DNA of 29,043 nucleotides from DATBDE01 sp045805605 (GTDB taxonomy: Bacteria; Actinomycetota; Thermoleophilia; Solirubrobacterales; Solirubrobacteraceae), in the NCBI GenBank assembly GCA_045805605.1, contig JBJMKX010000152.1, positions 1 to 29,043 on the forward strand, given 5' to 3'. Positions 12,394 to 20,257 of this stretch are shown here, piece by piece. The notes beneath the pieces were generated by a model. The model searched no databases. It had not been told where the DNA came from and saw only the letters and a list, made by a program, of their open reading frames with translations. The translations under genes and the position numbers were made by a program. Position 1 is the stretch's first letter, and each line of letters begins with the position of its first letter.

Positions 12394-14097
12394 ATGACCC
12401 TGGTCGGGCAGGCGCTTGCGACGATGGAGTTCGTCGCCGTCGACACCGAAACGAACGGTCGCGCCGGCGAGGCATGCGAGCTCACCGAGGTCGGGACCGT
12501 GCTCGTCGGCGGGGGCGAGCTGCACGACCGCTTCGAGTCGCTTGTCGCCCCCCGTGAGCGGCTCGGGCGCGCCATCCAGCGCTTCACCGGCATCACGCAG
12601 GCCATGGTCGACGACGCGCCCGCGCCCGAGGACGTGCTGCCGCGGGTCGCCGAGCAGCTGCGTGGGCGGGTGATGATCGCCCACTCGGCGACGTTCGATC
12701 GCCGCGTGCTGCGCGCCGCGTTCGTGCGCGCCGAGCTCGCGTGGCCGGACCCCCCGGTGCTGTGCACGGTCGCGCTTGCCCGCCGCCTGGCGCCGCTGCA
12801 CCACCACCGGGCGCTTGCCCCGCTGGCGGCGGCGCTCGGGATCGAGGTTGAGGTCGTGCACCGCGCGCTGCCCGACGCGGAGACCTGCGCGCGCGTCTTC
12901 TGCGCGCTGTGGCCGAAACTATCCGCGCATGCGCAGACCGTGCAGGAAGCGATCGACCTGATCGAGCCGCGGCACCGTCGCCGCCCGCCGCGCATCAGGC
13001 TGCCCCGCCGCGCCGGGGCCGAGCGCGTCGACGTCTCCCACCTTCCGCACGAGCCCGGCGTCTACCTGTTCCGCGACGCGTGCGGGCGCGTGCTCTACGT
13101 CGGCAAGTCGGTGTCGCTGCGCTCGCGTGCCCGCTCGCATTTCACCGCCGCCGACGGCGAGCTGCCCGAGTGGACGGACCAGGCGCGCAGCGTCGACTAC
13201 GAGGTGACGGCGTCGGAGCTGGGCGCGCTCGTGCTCGAGAACCGGCTCATCAAGCGCGAGCGCCCGCCCGGCAACCGGGCGCTCAAGCGCGACGACCGCT
13301 TCGCCTACCTGCGCTGCCGGCTCGACATCGCCTACCCGATCCTCGAGGTCGCATCCGAACCCGCGCCCGGCCACGCCGTCAACGTCGGCCCCCTCCGCGG
13401 CCACCGCGCGGCCACCGAGCTGGTCGAGCAGCTCAATTCGCTCTTCCAGCTCCGCCACTGCGGGCGCAAGCTGCGTCTTCGGCCGTGGGCGTCGGCCTAC
13501 GGGCAGATGGGTCGGTGCCTGTCGCCGTGCCTGGGCGACCTCGACCCCAACGCCTACCGGGGCCGGCTGGACGAGGCGCTCGCGCTGTTCACCGGGCCGG
13601 GGGAGGGCGGCGCGCGCCTGCTCGAGCACGTCGAGCGCCAGATGCACGCCGCCGCCTCGGAGCGGCGCTACGAGCGCGCGGCGTGGTTGCGGCGCCGGCA
13701 CGAGCGGCTCGAGGAGCTGCTCGCCCGGCTCGGCGGCGTGCTGCGGGCGACGCACGCGCGCTCGCGCCTGGTGCTCGCCCCCCATCCGCACGGCGCGCAT
13801 CGCTGGGACGCGCTGTGGCTCGTCGCCGGGCGCGTGGCGGACTGGGTGCCCGGACTGCCGGCGGCCGGGGAGCTTCGCGCACGCACGCGCGACGCGCTGG
13901 CGGCGGCGCCGGCGGGCCGCGCCGGCGATCCGTCGAGCGGCGCGTTCGTGCCGCCCGGTGAGGTCGACGAGGTACGCATCGTCTCCGGCTGGCTGGCGGC
14001 GCACGACGACGTGCCGGTGCTCGAGCTCGAGGCCGACCCCGAGCCCGCGGCGCTCGGCGCGTTCGTGCGCCGCGCCCGCCAGGCGGTGGCCGCTTGA
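12394..14097 (+). CDS. DEDDh exonuclease-GIY-YIG (UvrC-like) fusion protein
   Basis: 567 residues in three parts. Residues about 11-170 are a DnaQ/epsilon-type 3'-5' exonuclease with the DEDDh set: Asp17 and Glu19 in VAVDTETNG, Asp102 in AHSATFD, His156 and Asp161 in HRALPDAE. Residues about 215-300 are a UvrC/Cho-type GIY-YIG nuclease: PGVYLF, LYVGKS (GVY/YVG variants), and LENRLIKRERPPGN carrying the catalytic Glu (Glu282). Around 410-445 is a UVR-like helical motif (ERRYERAAWLRRRHERLEEL). It lacks the C-terminal RNase H-like nuclease and HhH of true UvrC. This is the architecture annotated as DEDD exonuclease domain protein in actinobacteria (for example Rv2191). Start ATG 12394 was chosen over 12424 because it keeps the usual lead-in; upstream in-frame codons to 12289 look non-coding. 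Probable DNA repair role. Confidence 0.9.
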   Translation: MTLVGQALATMEFVAVDTETNGRAGEACELTEVGTVLVGGGELHDRFESLVAPRERLGRAIQRFTGITQAMVDDAPAPEDVLPRVAEQLRGRVMIAHSATFDRRVLRAAFVRAELAWPDPPVLCTVALARRLAPLHHHRALAPLAAALGIEVEVVHRALPDAETCARVFCALWPKLSAHAQTVQEAIDLIEPRHRRRPPRIRLPRRAGAERVDVSHLPHEPGVYLFRDACGRVLYVGKSVSLRSRARSHFTAADGELPEWTDQARSVDYEVTASELGALVLENRLIKRERPPGNRALKRDDRFAYLRCRLDIAYPILEVASEPAPGHAVNVGPLRGHRAATELVEQLNSLFQLRHCGRKLRLRPWASAYGQMGRCLSPCLGDLDPNAYRGRLDEALALFTGPGEGGARLLEHVERQMHAAASERRYERAAWLRRRHERLEELLARLGGVLRATHARSRLVLAPHPHGAHRWDALWLVAGRVADWVPGLPAAGELRARTRDALAAAPAGRAGDPSSGAFVPPGEVDEVRIVSGWLAAHDDVPVLELEADPEPAALGAFVRRARQAVAA

Positions 14098-14496
14098 GCC
14101 TCGGCACGCTCAACCACGGCGAGCGCTGCTTCGGCGAACCCTTTCGCCGGCATCTGGACGCCGCTGGCTGCGTCCTCGGGGATGCGATGTGCAGAGCACT
14201 ATCGCACCGTCTGCGTCCTTGTCAGCGACGGCCACCTGCGACCGAAAGTGCCCGCCCGACCCTGTCGATCGGACGCTCGCCGTCCCCGCACCCATCGGGC
14301 CGACCTGCCCGCCCCGGTGGGGGCGGCCCTCCTCGTCGAGGCCTGGATCGCCGCGCGCGACGGCCGCAAGGCGCAACTGCGATCGAAGCTGCGCGACGGC
14401 GAGCGCGTGCTCGCCGAGGCGACCGCCGTCTACGTCGAGATGGACGCGCCGAGCGCGCTCAGGCACGACTCACAGAGCCCGACCACCGGGAAGTGA
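14094..14496 (+). pseudogene. Frameshifted hotdog-fold (PaaI-like) thioesterase remnant
   Basis: Pieces resembling one small thioesterase occur in order but in three frames. Frame of 14094: TTG-start SLGTLNHGERCFG, then VLGDAMCRALSHRL (14172-14213), like the VLDEAMG helix of hotdog enzymes. Next frame: SATATCD (14222-14242), like the conserved TA..D strand. Third frame: PVGAALLVEAWIAARDGRK and AQLRSKLRDGERVLAEATA followed by VYVEMDA (14311-14448), a normal hotdog C-terminus. The total is also shorter than the usual roughly 140 codons, so deletions are likely. The TTG overlaps the exonuclease stop (TTGA), suggesting the intact gene was coupled to it. The tail overlaps the convergent fur end. 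No intact gene is seen in this stretch; assembly error is an alternative. Confidence 0.5.
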
Positions 14497-14915
14497 GCGA
14501 AGCTCGCGCGGTAGCCGAAGGCGGCCTCGATCGCGGCGCGCACGCCGTCGAGGCGCGCCGGGTCGACGGCGCGAAAGTCGCCGCAGCGCTCGCAGGTCAG
14601 CCACTCTCGTTCGCCGTCGAGGTTGAGCGCGTAGAGGCCGGGACCGTGGCCGAGGTGGACGTGGCTGACGAGGCCGACCTCCTCGAGCGTCTCGAGGTTG
14701 CGGTACACGGAGGTGAGGTCCGAGCGCGGCACGCGCCCGCCGATGCCGTCGGCGATCTGGTCGGCCGACATCGGCCCGTCGGCGCAGAACAGGGCTTCGA
14801 GCACGAGCCGCCGCGCCGCCGACACGCGCCGGCCGCTGGCGCGCAGCGCCTCGACCGCGCCGGTGGGTGTGACCGCCGGCGGCGCGGGGGTCAGGCCCGC
14901 TCGCGAACGCTCCAT
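14430..14915 (-). CDS. Fur-family metal-responsive regulator
   Basis: 161 residues. The N-terminal winged helix (about 20-85) contains RVSAARRLVLEALF, the recognition-helix part DLTSVYRNLETLEEVGLV, and the metal-site segment HVHLGHGPGLYAL (His85, His87, His90). The C-terminal dimerisation domain has structural zinc CxxC pairs Cys108/Cys111 and Cys148/Cys151. ATG 14915 overlaps the NiCoT gene stop by 25 nt, so it is the last gene of the nickel-type operon. Position and histidine content suggest a Ni- or Zn-responsive regulator (Nur or Zur type) controlling the adjacent transporters; the metal is inferred from context only. Confidence 0.9.
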   Translation of the reverse strand: MERSRAGLTPAPPAVTPTGAVEALRASGRRVSAARRLVLEALFCADGPMSADQIADGIGGRVPRSDLTSVYRNLETLEEVGLVSHVHLGHGPGLYALNLDGEREWLTCERCGDFRAVDPARLDGVRAAIEAAFGYRASFAHFPVVGLCESCLSALGASIST

Positions 14916-15937
14916 CGCTCCTCGATGCGCCGGGCGCGGAATACGGCGTAGGCCAGCGCCCACGTCACCACGAAGGTGCCCACGACGACGTAGCCGAGGG
15001 TGCCGAAGTCCAGGCCGCCGAGCCAGTCCCAGAACTCGCCGCGCCAGTCGAGCCGGTTGGCCAGCACCTGGAGTACCTCGACGGTGCCGATCGCCAGCGC
15101 GACGGCGACCGACAGCGACGTGACCGTGATGTTGTAGAAGACCTTGCGCGCCGGGCTCGAGAACGCCCAGCCGTAGGCCTTGGACATGAACACGCCGTCG
15201 GCGGTGTCGGCGAGCGACATCCCGGCCGCGAACAGCGTGGGCAGCGCGAGGATCGCGAGCACCGGCGCTCCGCCGCCCGCCGCACCGGCGGTCAGCGCGA
15301 GCAGGCCGACCTCGCTGGCGGTGTCGAAGCCGAGCCCGAAGAGGATGCCGAGCGGGTAGAGGTGCCAGCTGCGCGAGATCAGGCGGAACGCCTTGCCGAT
15401 GAACAGCCGGTTCATGAAGCCACGGTCGAGCAAGCGCTGCTCGAGCTCGGACTCGTCGAGCTCGCCGTTGCGCATCGCGCGGGCGATGCGGATGACGTCG
15501 ATGAGCACGACGAGGTTGAGCCCGCCGATGATGAGCAGGAACGTGCCCGATACGCCGGTGCCGATCACGCTGCCGACCTCGGCAAAGCCCGGGATGTCGG
15601 CCTTGACCGCGGCGGCGGCGACGGCGAGCCCGATCGCCAGCGCGAAGACGATCGTCGAGTGGCCGAGCGAGAAGAAGAACCCCACGCCCAGCGGGCGCTG
15701 GCCTTGCTGGCGAAGCTTGCGCGTGGTGTTGTCGATCGCGGCGATGTGGTCCGCGTCGAAGGCGTGCCGCAGGCCGAACGTGTAGGCGAGCGTGCCGAGC
15801 CCGACCAGTACGGGATGACTGGAGGCGAAGACCAGAACCAGACCCCAGCCGACGATGTGCAGCCCGATGACGGCGCCGCCGAAGCCGGCCAGTCGCCGCC
15901 ACTCGGCGGGCGAGAACGCTCTCCTCACGCGGGACAC
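14891..15937 (-). CDS. NiCoT-family (HoxN/NixA-type) nickel/cobalt permease
   Basis: 348 residues, about eight transmembrane helices. The family signatures are all present: RHAFDADHIAAIDN (HX4DH, His58/Asp63/His64) in helix 2, FFFSLGHSTIVFALA, LGILFGLGFDTASEVGLL and AGMSLADTADGVFM. It imports Ni2+ and/or Co2+ with high affinity. Three in-frame GTG codons are possible: 15976 (overlapping the NicO stop as GTGA), 15937 (preceded by a purine-rich GAAGAAG) and 15928. I use 15937. Cobalt uptake would also serve the B12-dependent mutase at the left of the window. A Fur-family gene follows and overlaps it. Confidence 0.92.
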   Translation of the reverse strand: MSRVRRAFSPAEWRRLAGFGGAVIGLHIVGWGLVLVFASSHPVLVGLGTLAYTFGLRHAFDADHIAAIDNTTRKLRQQGQRPLGVGFFFSLGHSTIVFALAIGLAVAAAAVKADIPGFAEVGSVIGTGVSGTFLLIIGGLNLVVLIDVIRIARAMRNGELDESELEQRLLDRGFMNRLFIGKAFRLISRSWHLYPLGILFGLGFDTASEVGLLALTAGAAGGGAPVLAILALPTLFAAGMSLADTADGVFMSKAYGWAFSSPARKVFYNITVTSLSVAVALAIGTVEVLQVLANRLDWRGEFWDWLGGLDFGTLGYVVVGTFVVTWALAYAVFRARRIEERWSVRERA

Positions 15938-15972
15938 CTCGGCTTCTTCTTCGTTTCGCGGACGCTTGCGGA

Positions 15973-17304
15973 TCACGCGACTTGGGGCAGGGCCTTGGCG
16001 GTCATGACGATGCCGATCGCGACGATCGCCAGGCTGGACACGGCGGGCAGCACGGCGACGACCCGGCCCGGCACGCGCAATTTGGCGCTCAGCCGCTGGG
16101 CGTAGACCACGACCAGGCCGAGGCCGGTGAGGGTCGCGGCCAGGCCGAGCGAGAAGACCACGATGAGCCCGAGGCCGAGCGGGACCTGGTGCTGCGCCAG
16201 CGCGGCGAGGAGGACGACCAGGGCGGACGGGCAGGGGAGCAGGCCGGCGGATGCGCCCATGGCGACGATGCCCTTCTTCGAGAGCCCGTCGTCGTGGTGA
16301 TGGTGATGGTGGTGGTGCGAATGCCGCTTGCGGGCGCGCAGTCGCTTGCGCAGCACCGTTGCCCCGATGCCGAGCACGAGCAGCGCCGAGGCGAGGCTCA
16401 GCCACGGGTACAGGTCCTCGGGCAGCACGTACTGGGCGAGCAGCAGCGCGACGGCGCCGAGCGCGAACACACCGAGCGTGTGGGTGACGGTGACCGTCGC
16501 GCCGAGGCCGATCGCATGGCGCGCCGTCCCGCGCGTGCCCACGAGATAGGCGGCGACCATCGTCTTGCCGTGCCCGGGAGACAGGGCGTGCACCGCGCCC
16601 CACGCGAACGCGGCGAGGATCAGCAGGATCAGCGCGCCGCGACCGGCGGCGGCGTCCTCGAAGATGCCGGTCAGCCCGTCGCCCGATCGGTTGGTCGTCG
16701 CCGGGCCGCCCGGCGCCTTCGGCGCGGTGAGCGTGCCGTCGCCGGGCGCGACCGCGAGCGTCGCCGTGCGCTGCGCGAGCGGGCTCGAGAGCTTGTCCTG
16801 GGGGTAGTGACGCAGCCCGCCCGTCGGGTCACCCGAGGGCGCGCTCGAGCGCACCGCGGTCCCCGTGCCGGGGCGCGCGACGATCGCCTTCCAGCCGACG
16901 CGGTCGGGGAAGGTGTCGTCATGCACCTCCACGCGGTGCGGGGCATGCACCGCGGCTCGCAGCGGCAACTCCAGGCGCGTCAGCGGCAGGCCGCCCTGAC
17001 CCGGAGGCGACGATAGGGCGGCCGCGCCCTGTGCCAAACCCACTTCGCTGCCGTCGACGATCAGATGCAGCCCGCGGCGGACCTCGGCCCGCTTGCGCTC
17101 GAGAGCCGCGCCATGCGGAAGGCCCCGCTCCTGGAACGTCGGGATCTCCGCCTGGTCGAGGACATAGCGGAGGTCCACGCGGTCGCTCGAGACGCTGACG
17201 GTGACCAGATGGTTGATCGAGAAGTTCCCGAGCGGATGGGCGCTCGCCGATGCCGGCGCAAGCAGTGCCACGAACAACAGACCGGCGAGGAGCGCCCGTT
17301 TCAT
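15973..17304 (-). CDS. NicO-type nickel/cobalt transporter with octahistidine loop
   Basis: 443 residues. A signal peptide (residues 1-22, ending ASASA before HPLGNFSINH) precedes an extracytoplasmic domain of about 200 residues, then six or so transmembrane helices. NicO/RcnA-like signatures are HALSPGHGKTMVAAYLVG (first membrane segment) and GLLPCPSALVVLLAAL. A cytoplasmic loop carries HSHHHHHHHH just before DDGL (about 328-337), a metal-binding stretch. The N-terminal HPLGNFSIN domain is characteristic of a recurring class of predicted Ni/Co exporters. ATG 17304 overlaps the TPR gene stop (ATGA). With the NiCoT importer next to it, the locus holds both a likely importer and a likely exporter. 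Confidence 0.88.
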   Translation of the reverse strand: MKRALLAGLLFVALLAPASASAHPLGNFSINHLVTVSVSSDRVDLRYVLDQAEIPTFQERGLPHGAALERKRAEVRRGLHLIVDGSEVGLAQGAAALSSPPGQGGLPLTRLELPLRAAVHAPHRVEVHDDTFPDRVGWKAIVARPGTGTAVRSSAPSGDPTGGLRHYPQDKLSSPLAQRTATLAVAPGDGTLTAPKAPGGPATTNRSGDGLTGIFEDAAAGRGALILLILAAFAWGAVHALSPGHGKTMVAAYLVGTRGTARHAIGLGATVTVTHTLGVFALGAVALLLAQYVLPEDLYPWLSLASALLVLGIGATVLRKRLRARKRHSHHHHHHHHDDGLSKKGIVAMGASAGLLPCPSALVVLLAALAQHQVPLGLGLIVVFSLGLAATLTGLGLVVVYAQRLSAKLRVPGRVVAVLPAVSSLAIVAIGIVMTAKALPQVA

Positions 17305-18608
17305 CGCAGCGCCGCCCTCGCGCGCGGGGCATACAGCGGCGAGAAGCGCGGGTTGCGTGCGAGCGCGCGGCGCAGCCACCGCTTTCCCAGCGCCGTGCGC
17401 CCGGCCGCGCGCGCGGTCATCCCGGCGTGGTAGAGGAACGCCGGGTCCGCCGAGCCGAGGCGCAACGCTCGCTTCGCCCAGCGCAGGCCGGCCGCCGGAT
17501 TCCCGGCGCGGGTCAGCGACCAGCCCAGCGCGTCGGCCGAGCGCACGCTCGGCGCCGCAGCCAACGCACGCCGAGCGAGCGCCACTCCGCGCGCCGGTTC
17601 GCCGTGGTTGGCCTCGAAGAGGGCGAGGTCCACGTCGGTGTTGACGCCATTTGCCTGCAGCAGGCGCTCCTCGGCGCCGACGAGCGCCAGGTCGCGCCGC
17701 GCGGCGGCGGTACGGCCGGCGGCGAGCTCGGTCTCCCCGAGGGCGACGACGTACTCGGGCAGCGGAAGCCGCCCCACCGCCGCGCGCAGCCGGCGAATCG
17801 CGGGGCCGTAGTTGCGCTCGCCCGCCTCGACGCGGGCCAGGCCGACGCTCGCGGGCACGTACCGGGGCACTCCGGCGAGCGCTTGGCCGTAGGCGAGGCG
17901 AGCGGCGGCGGTGTGGCCGAGCGCGAGCTCGAGGTTGCCGAGCAGCGTCTGGACGTAGCCGACGTTCTCGGGCGTCCCCCCGCCCGCGGACACGGCGTAG
18001 CGCATCGCCTCGAGGGCGCCGCCGAGATCCCCGTGGAGCTCGCGGAAGTACGACACGCGCGCGTAGGAGGCGAGGTTGGGCTTGAGGTCGACCATCCGGT
18101 TGAGTGTGCGGGCGGCTTCGCGGTAGCGGCCGAGCTCGACCTGCGCGTCGACGATCACGCCCAGGGGCCGAACGAGCGAGGGCGCCGCGCGGCGAGCCGC
18201 CTCGCCGTAGCGCAGGCCGGTTGCGAAGTCGTGGCGTGCGAGCGCGAGCGTGCCCGCGCCGACGAGCGCGTCGACGTTGTTGGGGCTCAGGGCAAGTGCG
18301 CGCTTCAGCACGCCGTCGGCGCGCGTGTAGAACGACGCGTCGCCCGTCTCGCGCACCTTCTGCAGGTAGGCGTCGCCCAGCAGCGCCCAGCCGCCGGCCT
18401 CCTTGGGCGCGGCGTGCACCTCGGCCTGCAGCTGGCGGATGCGGGCGTCGGTCGAGCGGGCGGGAGCGGTGCCGTTGGCGACGGCGGGCGGGCCGGCCGG
18501 CGGCGACGAGGAGCGGTTGGCCAGCGTCAGCGCCGCGAAAGCGGCGGTAAACGCGACGACCGCGACGGCGGCGAGCGTGAGGACGGGGTTGTGGCGCGCG
18601 AAGGTCAT
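17301..18608 (-). CDS. TPR-repeat protein with N-terminal membrane anchor
   Basis: 435 residues. One N-terminal transmembrane segment or uncleaved signal (about 8-30) is followed by a Ser/Pro/Gly-rich linker. From about residue 55 to the end are tetratricopeptide repeats, visible as repeated W/Y-A/G-A patterns such as GWALLGDAYLQ, ALALSPNNVDALVGAGTLALARHDF, YVPASVGLARVEAGERNY and LGWSLTRAGNPAAGLRWAKRAL. It probably acts outside the membrane as a protein-binding scaffold. It overlaps the NicO gene (ATGA), suggesting a joint function, for example assembling or gating the transporter. TATCTC at about 5 nt before ATG 18608 may be a leaderless -10 just after the terminator of the preceding gene. 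Confidence 0.88.
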   Translation of the reverse strand: MTFARHNPVLTLAAVAVVAFTAAFAALTLANRSSSPPAGPPAVANGTAPARSTDARIRQLQAEVHAAPKEAGGWALLGDAYLQKVRETGDASFYTRADGVLKRALALSPNNVDALVGAGTLALARHDFATGLRYGEAARRAAPSLVRPLGVIVDAQVELGRYREAARTLNRMVDLKPNLASYARVSYFRELHGDLGGALEAMRYAVSAGGGTPENVGYVQTLLGNLELALGHTAAARLAYGQALAGVPRYVPASVGLARVEAGERNYGPAIRRLRAAVGRLPLPEYVVALGETELAAGRTAAARRDLALVGAEERLLQANGVNTDVDLALFEANHGEPARGVALARRALAAAPSVRSADALGWSLTRAGNPAAGLRWAKRALRLGSADPAFLYHAGMTARAAGRTALGKRWLRRALARNPRFSPLYAPRARAALR

Positions 18609-18625
18609 GTCCGGAGATAGCGGTC

Positions 18626-18662
18626 GAGGGGCCCCGCCGGATCAGTGGTGGCGGGGCCCCTC
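18626..18662 (-). terminator. Strong 13-bp perfect stem-loop between DUF4331 and TPR genes
   Basis: GAGGGGCCCCGCC (18626-18638) is perfectly complementary to GGCGGGGCCCCTC (18650-18662), with an 11-nt loop. It starts 16 nt past the DUF4331 stop and ends 17 nt before the TPR start. No long U-tract follows. It should terminate or attenuate the DUF4331 transcript. Confidence 0.7.
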
Positions 18663-18677
18663 TTCCGTGATTGCTGC

Positions 18678-20120
18678 CTACTGGTCCGGCGGTGCCGGGA
18701 CGGGCTGGTGGGTGGGCTCGTTGCGCTTGAGGGTCGAGTCCGGGCCCGCGTCGGGTGCCGCCAGGTACGGGAACGAGGACAGGAACGGCTTGTCGTTCCG
18801 ATCCACGCCGTCGCCGAGCGGCAGATGGTGGCCGACCAGCTCGCCGCCCACGACGCGCTCCTCGATGTCGACGACATCGTCGATCAGCCGCCGGCCGTTC
18901 GGGAAGCCGGCGCTGTCACCGGCGATCACCCCGAACCGCTTGGGGTTGGCCGCGGGACGCACGCCGAGGTTGATCTTGAGCGTGTCGGCCGCCGCCGGGT
19001 TGGAGCCGATCCTCGTGAGTCCCGGAATCCCCGTGAGCAGCGCCGTCACGATGTCCGTGCGGTTGGTCTCGGGGACGTCCAGCCCGGGGTAGAGGATGTT
19101 CAGCAGCTTCGCCAGCTGCGGGTTGAGGACGAAGGTGCCGAAGTTGGCCGCGTCGTTCTGCGGCTGCGTCCGGTTGAACTTGTCCTTCAGGCCGAGCGGG
19201 ATGACCACCTCGTTGACCAGCGGGTTGCCCAGGCGGCTCACCTGAACCTCGTTACCGTTGCCGTGGCCTTCGTCGTCCCCCTGGTCGTTCGACGCCGGCA
19301 GCTTCCGGCGCTCGGTCGAGGCCCACACGCCGACCACGGCGTTGGGCGCATCCTGCCCCGAGACGGGCTTGCGGTCCCGGGTCACCCGGTTCACGGGAAC
19401 CTGCAGGACGATCGAGTGGACGCCGTAGCCGGCGAGATCGTCCTTGCCGCCACCCGCGTTGCCGGTGCCGTTGCGGATGGTGAGGGCGTCGAAGGTGGCG
19501 CCCAGGTCGACGAAGAACGGATCGTCGCGCTGGCCCGCGAACACCTTCGATTCGTCGGGAAGGGCGGTGATCGCCTGGTTGGCGACGGCCCCGTAGTTCG
19601 GGATCGTCTTGGGCCCGACGTTGTCGGGGGCGACCAGCACGTCATGGCCGAGCATCTTCTCCTTGACCAGGTGCCCGCCGCTCCAGTCCTCGCGCACCAC
19701 GCTGTAGCGCTGCTTGACGTTCAGGTTGGGCGAGTCGATCGAGTCGACGGTCGGCGCCGCGTAGAGGAACGAGTTCGGGTCGCCAACCGAGGTCCGGAAG
19801 CGGAACCGGTACCGGATGTCGTAGGCCCCGTCGCCGGTGTTGTCGACGTTGAGGTAGTAGGTGGCGCGGTCGTCGAACCGGTAGAAGTTCGGACCGCCCG
19901 CCGGATCCTCGAACGGGATCCAGTTGGCCACCAGCGTGAGCGAGTTGGGGGCGTCGGGCGCCTTGAAGGCGTAGACGTCCGTGTCGTCGCCGGTCGGGTC
20001 CAGCGCGGACAGCGGGGCCTCGCGGTGGCTTGAGCCTGGGCTGATGGCGGCCGCGGCGAACACCGCGGCCAGCACCGCCAACAGGGCGGTGCCGAATACG
20101 ACAAACCTGCGCTTGCGCAT
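18678..20120 (-). CDS. Exported DUF4331 protein
   Basis: 480 residues. An N-terminal signal (RKRRFVVFGTALLAVLAAV, then AAAAISPGSS) precedes the DUF4331 start SSHREAPLSALDPTGDDTDVYAF, the family hallmark. The rest is a large beta-rich extracellular domain (FYRFDDRATYYLNVDN, RYRFRFRT, VLQVPVNRV, FGVIAGDSAGFPNGRR, FPYLAAP), normal in length for the family, whose function is unknown. ATG 20120 is supported by AGGAGG (20130-20125) 4 nt upstream. That Shine-Dalgarno is inside a perfect inverted repeat. In this locus it precedes TPR, NicO, NiCoT and Fur genes. I recall DUF4331/TPR/NicO neighbourhoods in other bacteria, which suggests a surface component of a metal system, but this is inference. Confidence 0.9.
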   Translation of the reverse strand: MRKRRFVVFGTALLAVLAAVFAAAAISPGSSHREAPLSALDPTGDDTDVYAFKAPDAPNSLTLVANWIPFEDPAGGPNFYRFDDRATYYLNVDNTGDGAYDIRYRFRFRTSVGDPNSFLYAAPTVDSIDSPNLNVKQRYSVVREDWSGGHLVKEKMLGHDVLVAPDNVGPKTIPNYGAVANQAITALPDESKVFAGQRDDPFFVDLGATFDALTIRNGTGNAGGGKDDLAGYGVHSIVLQVPVNRVTRDRKPVSGQDAPNAVVGVWASTERRKLPASNDQGDDEGHGNGNEVQVSRLGNPLVNEVVIPLGLKDKFNRTQPQNDAANFGTFVLNPQLAKLLNILYPGLDVPETNRTDIVTALLTGIPGLTRIGSNPAAADTLKINLGVRPAANPKRFGVIAGDSAGFPNGRRLIDDVVDIEERVVGGELVGHHLPLGDGVDRNDKPFLSSFPYLAAPDAGPDSTLKRNEPTHQPVPAPPDQ

Positions 20121-20121
20121 A

Positions 20122-20137
20122 GATCCTCCTGAGGATC
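20122..20137 (-). promoter_or_regulatory. Shine-Dalgarno-sequestering inverted repeat before the DUF4331 gene
   Basis: GATCCTC-ct-GAGGATC (plus strand) is a perfect 7-bp inverted repeat. In the minus-strand mRNA, GATCCT can pair with AGGATC around a CAGG loop. This places most of the AGGAGG Shine-Dalgarno in the hairpin, 2-5 nt from the start codon. Confidence 0.5.
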
Positions 20138-20220
20138 GGCGGGGTGGGTGCTGGCTGCCAGTGCGGCCGACCACCGCCCGCGGATCACCTGAAGTGCCCG
20201 CAAAGCGCCCGTTTTGCGAC

Positions 20221-20240
20221 CCGCTCGCAATTGCGAGCGG
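20221..20240. promoter_or_regulatory. Perfect 20-bp palindrome upstream of the DUF4331 gene
   Basis: CCGCTCGCAA (20221-20230) is immediately followed by its exact reverse complement (20231-20240). It lies about 100 nt upstream of ATG 20120, among further TTGC/GCAA words. As DNA it suits a dimeric regulator; as RNA it gives an 8-bp stem with an AATT loop. Confidence 0.5.
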
Positions 20241-20257
20241 CTTGCAGTTGCGCCCGT

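Noticed and set aside
10745..12397. Plus-strand open frame opposite the winged-helix, lipoprotein and helical-protein genes
   Set aside because: The minus-strand frames carry a family signature, a lipoprotein signal and a strong Shine-Dalgarno; the plus frame carries none.
14110..14466. Minus-strand 118-codon open frame after the fur gene
   Set aside because: No family resemblance, and the plus strand of the same stretch shows thioesterase fragments; treated as a shadow of the pseudogene.
15973..15976. GTG 15976 (GTGA overlap) as the NiCoT start
   Set aside because: It would add a charged 13-residue extension; GTG 15937 has a purine-rich stretch upstream. Not decisive.
16280..16330. Simple-sequence repeat at the histidine run
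   Set aside because: The repeated codons encode the octahistidine loop of the NicO protein, a known feature of Ni/Co transporters, so protein function explains it.
18626..18662. The GAGGGGCCCCGCC stem-loop as another copy of the hairpin repeat family
   Set aside because: It lacks the CTGRCATAGCGACC-type core and loop layout; it looks like an ordinary strong terminator.
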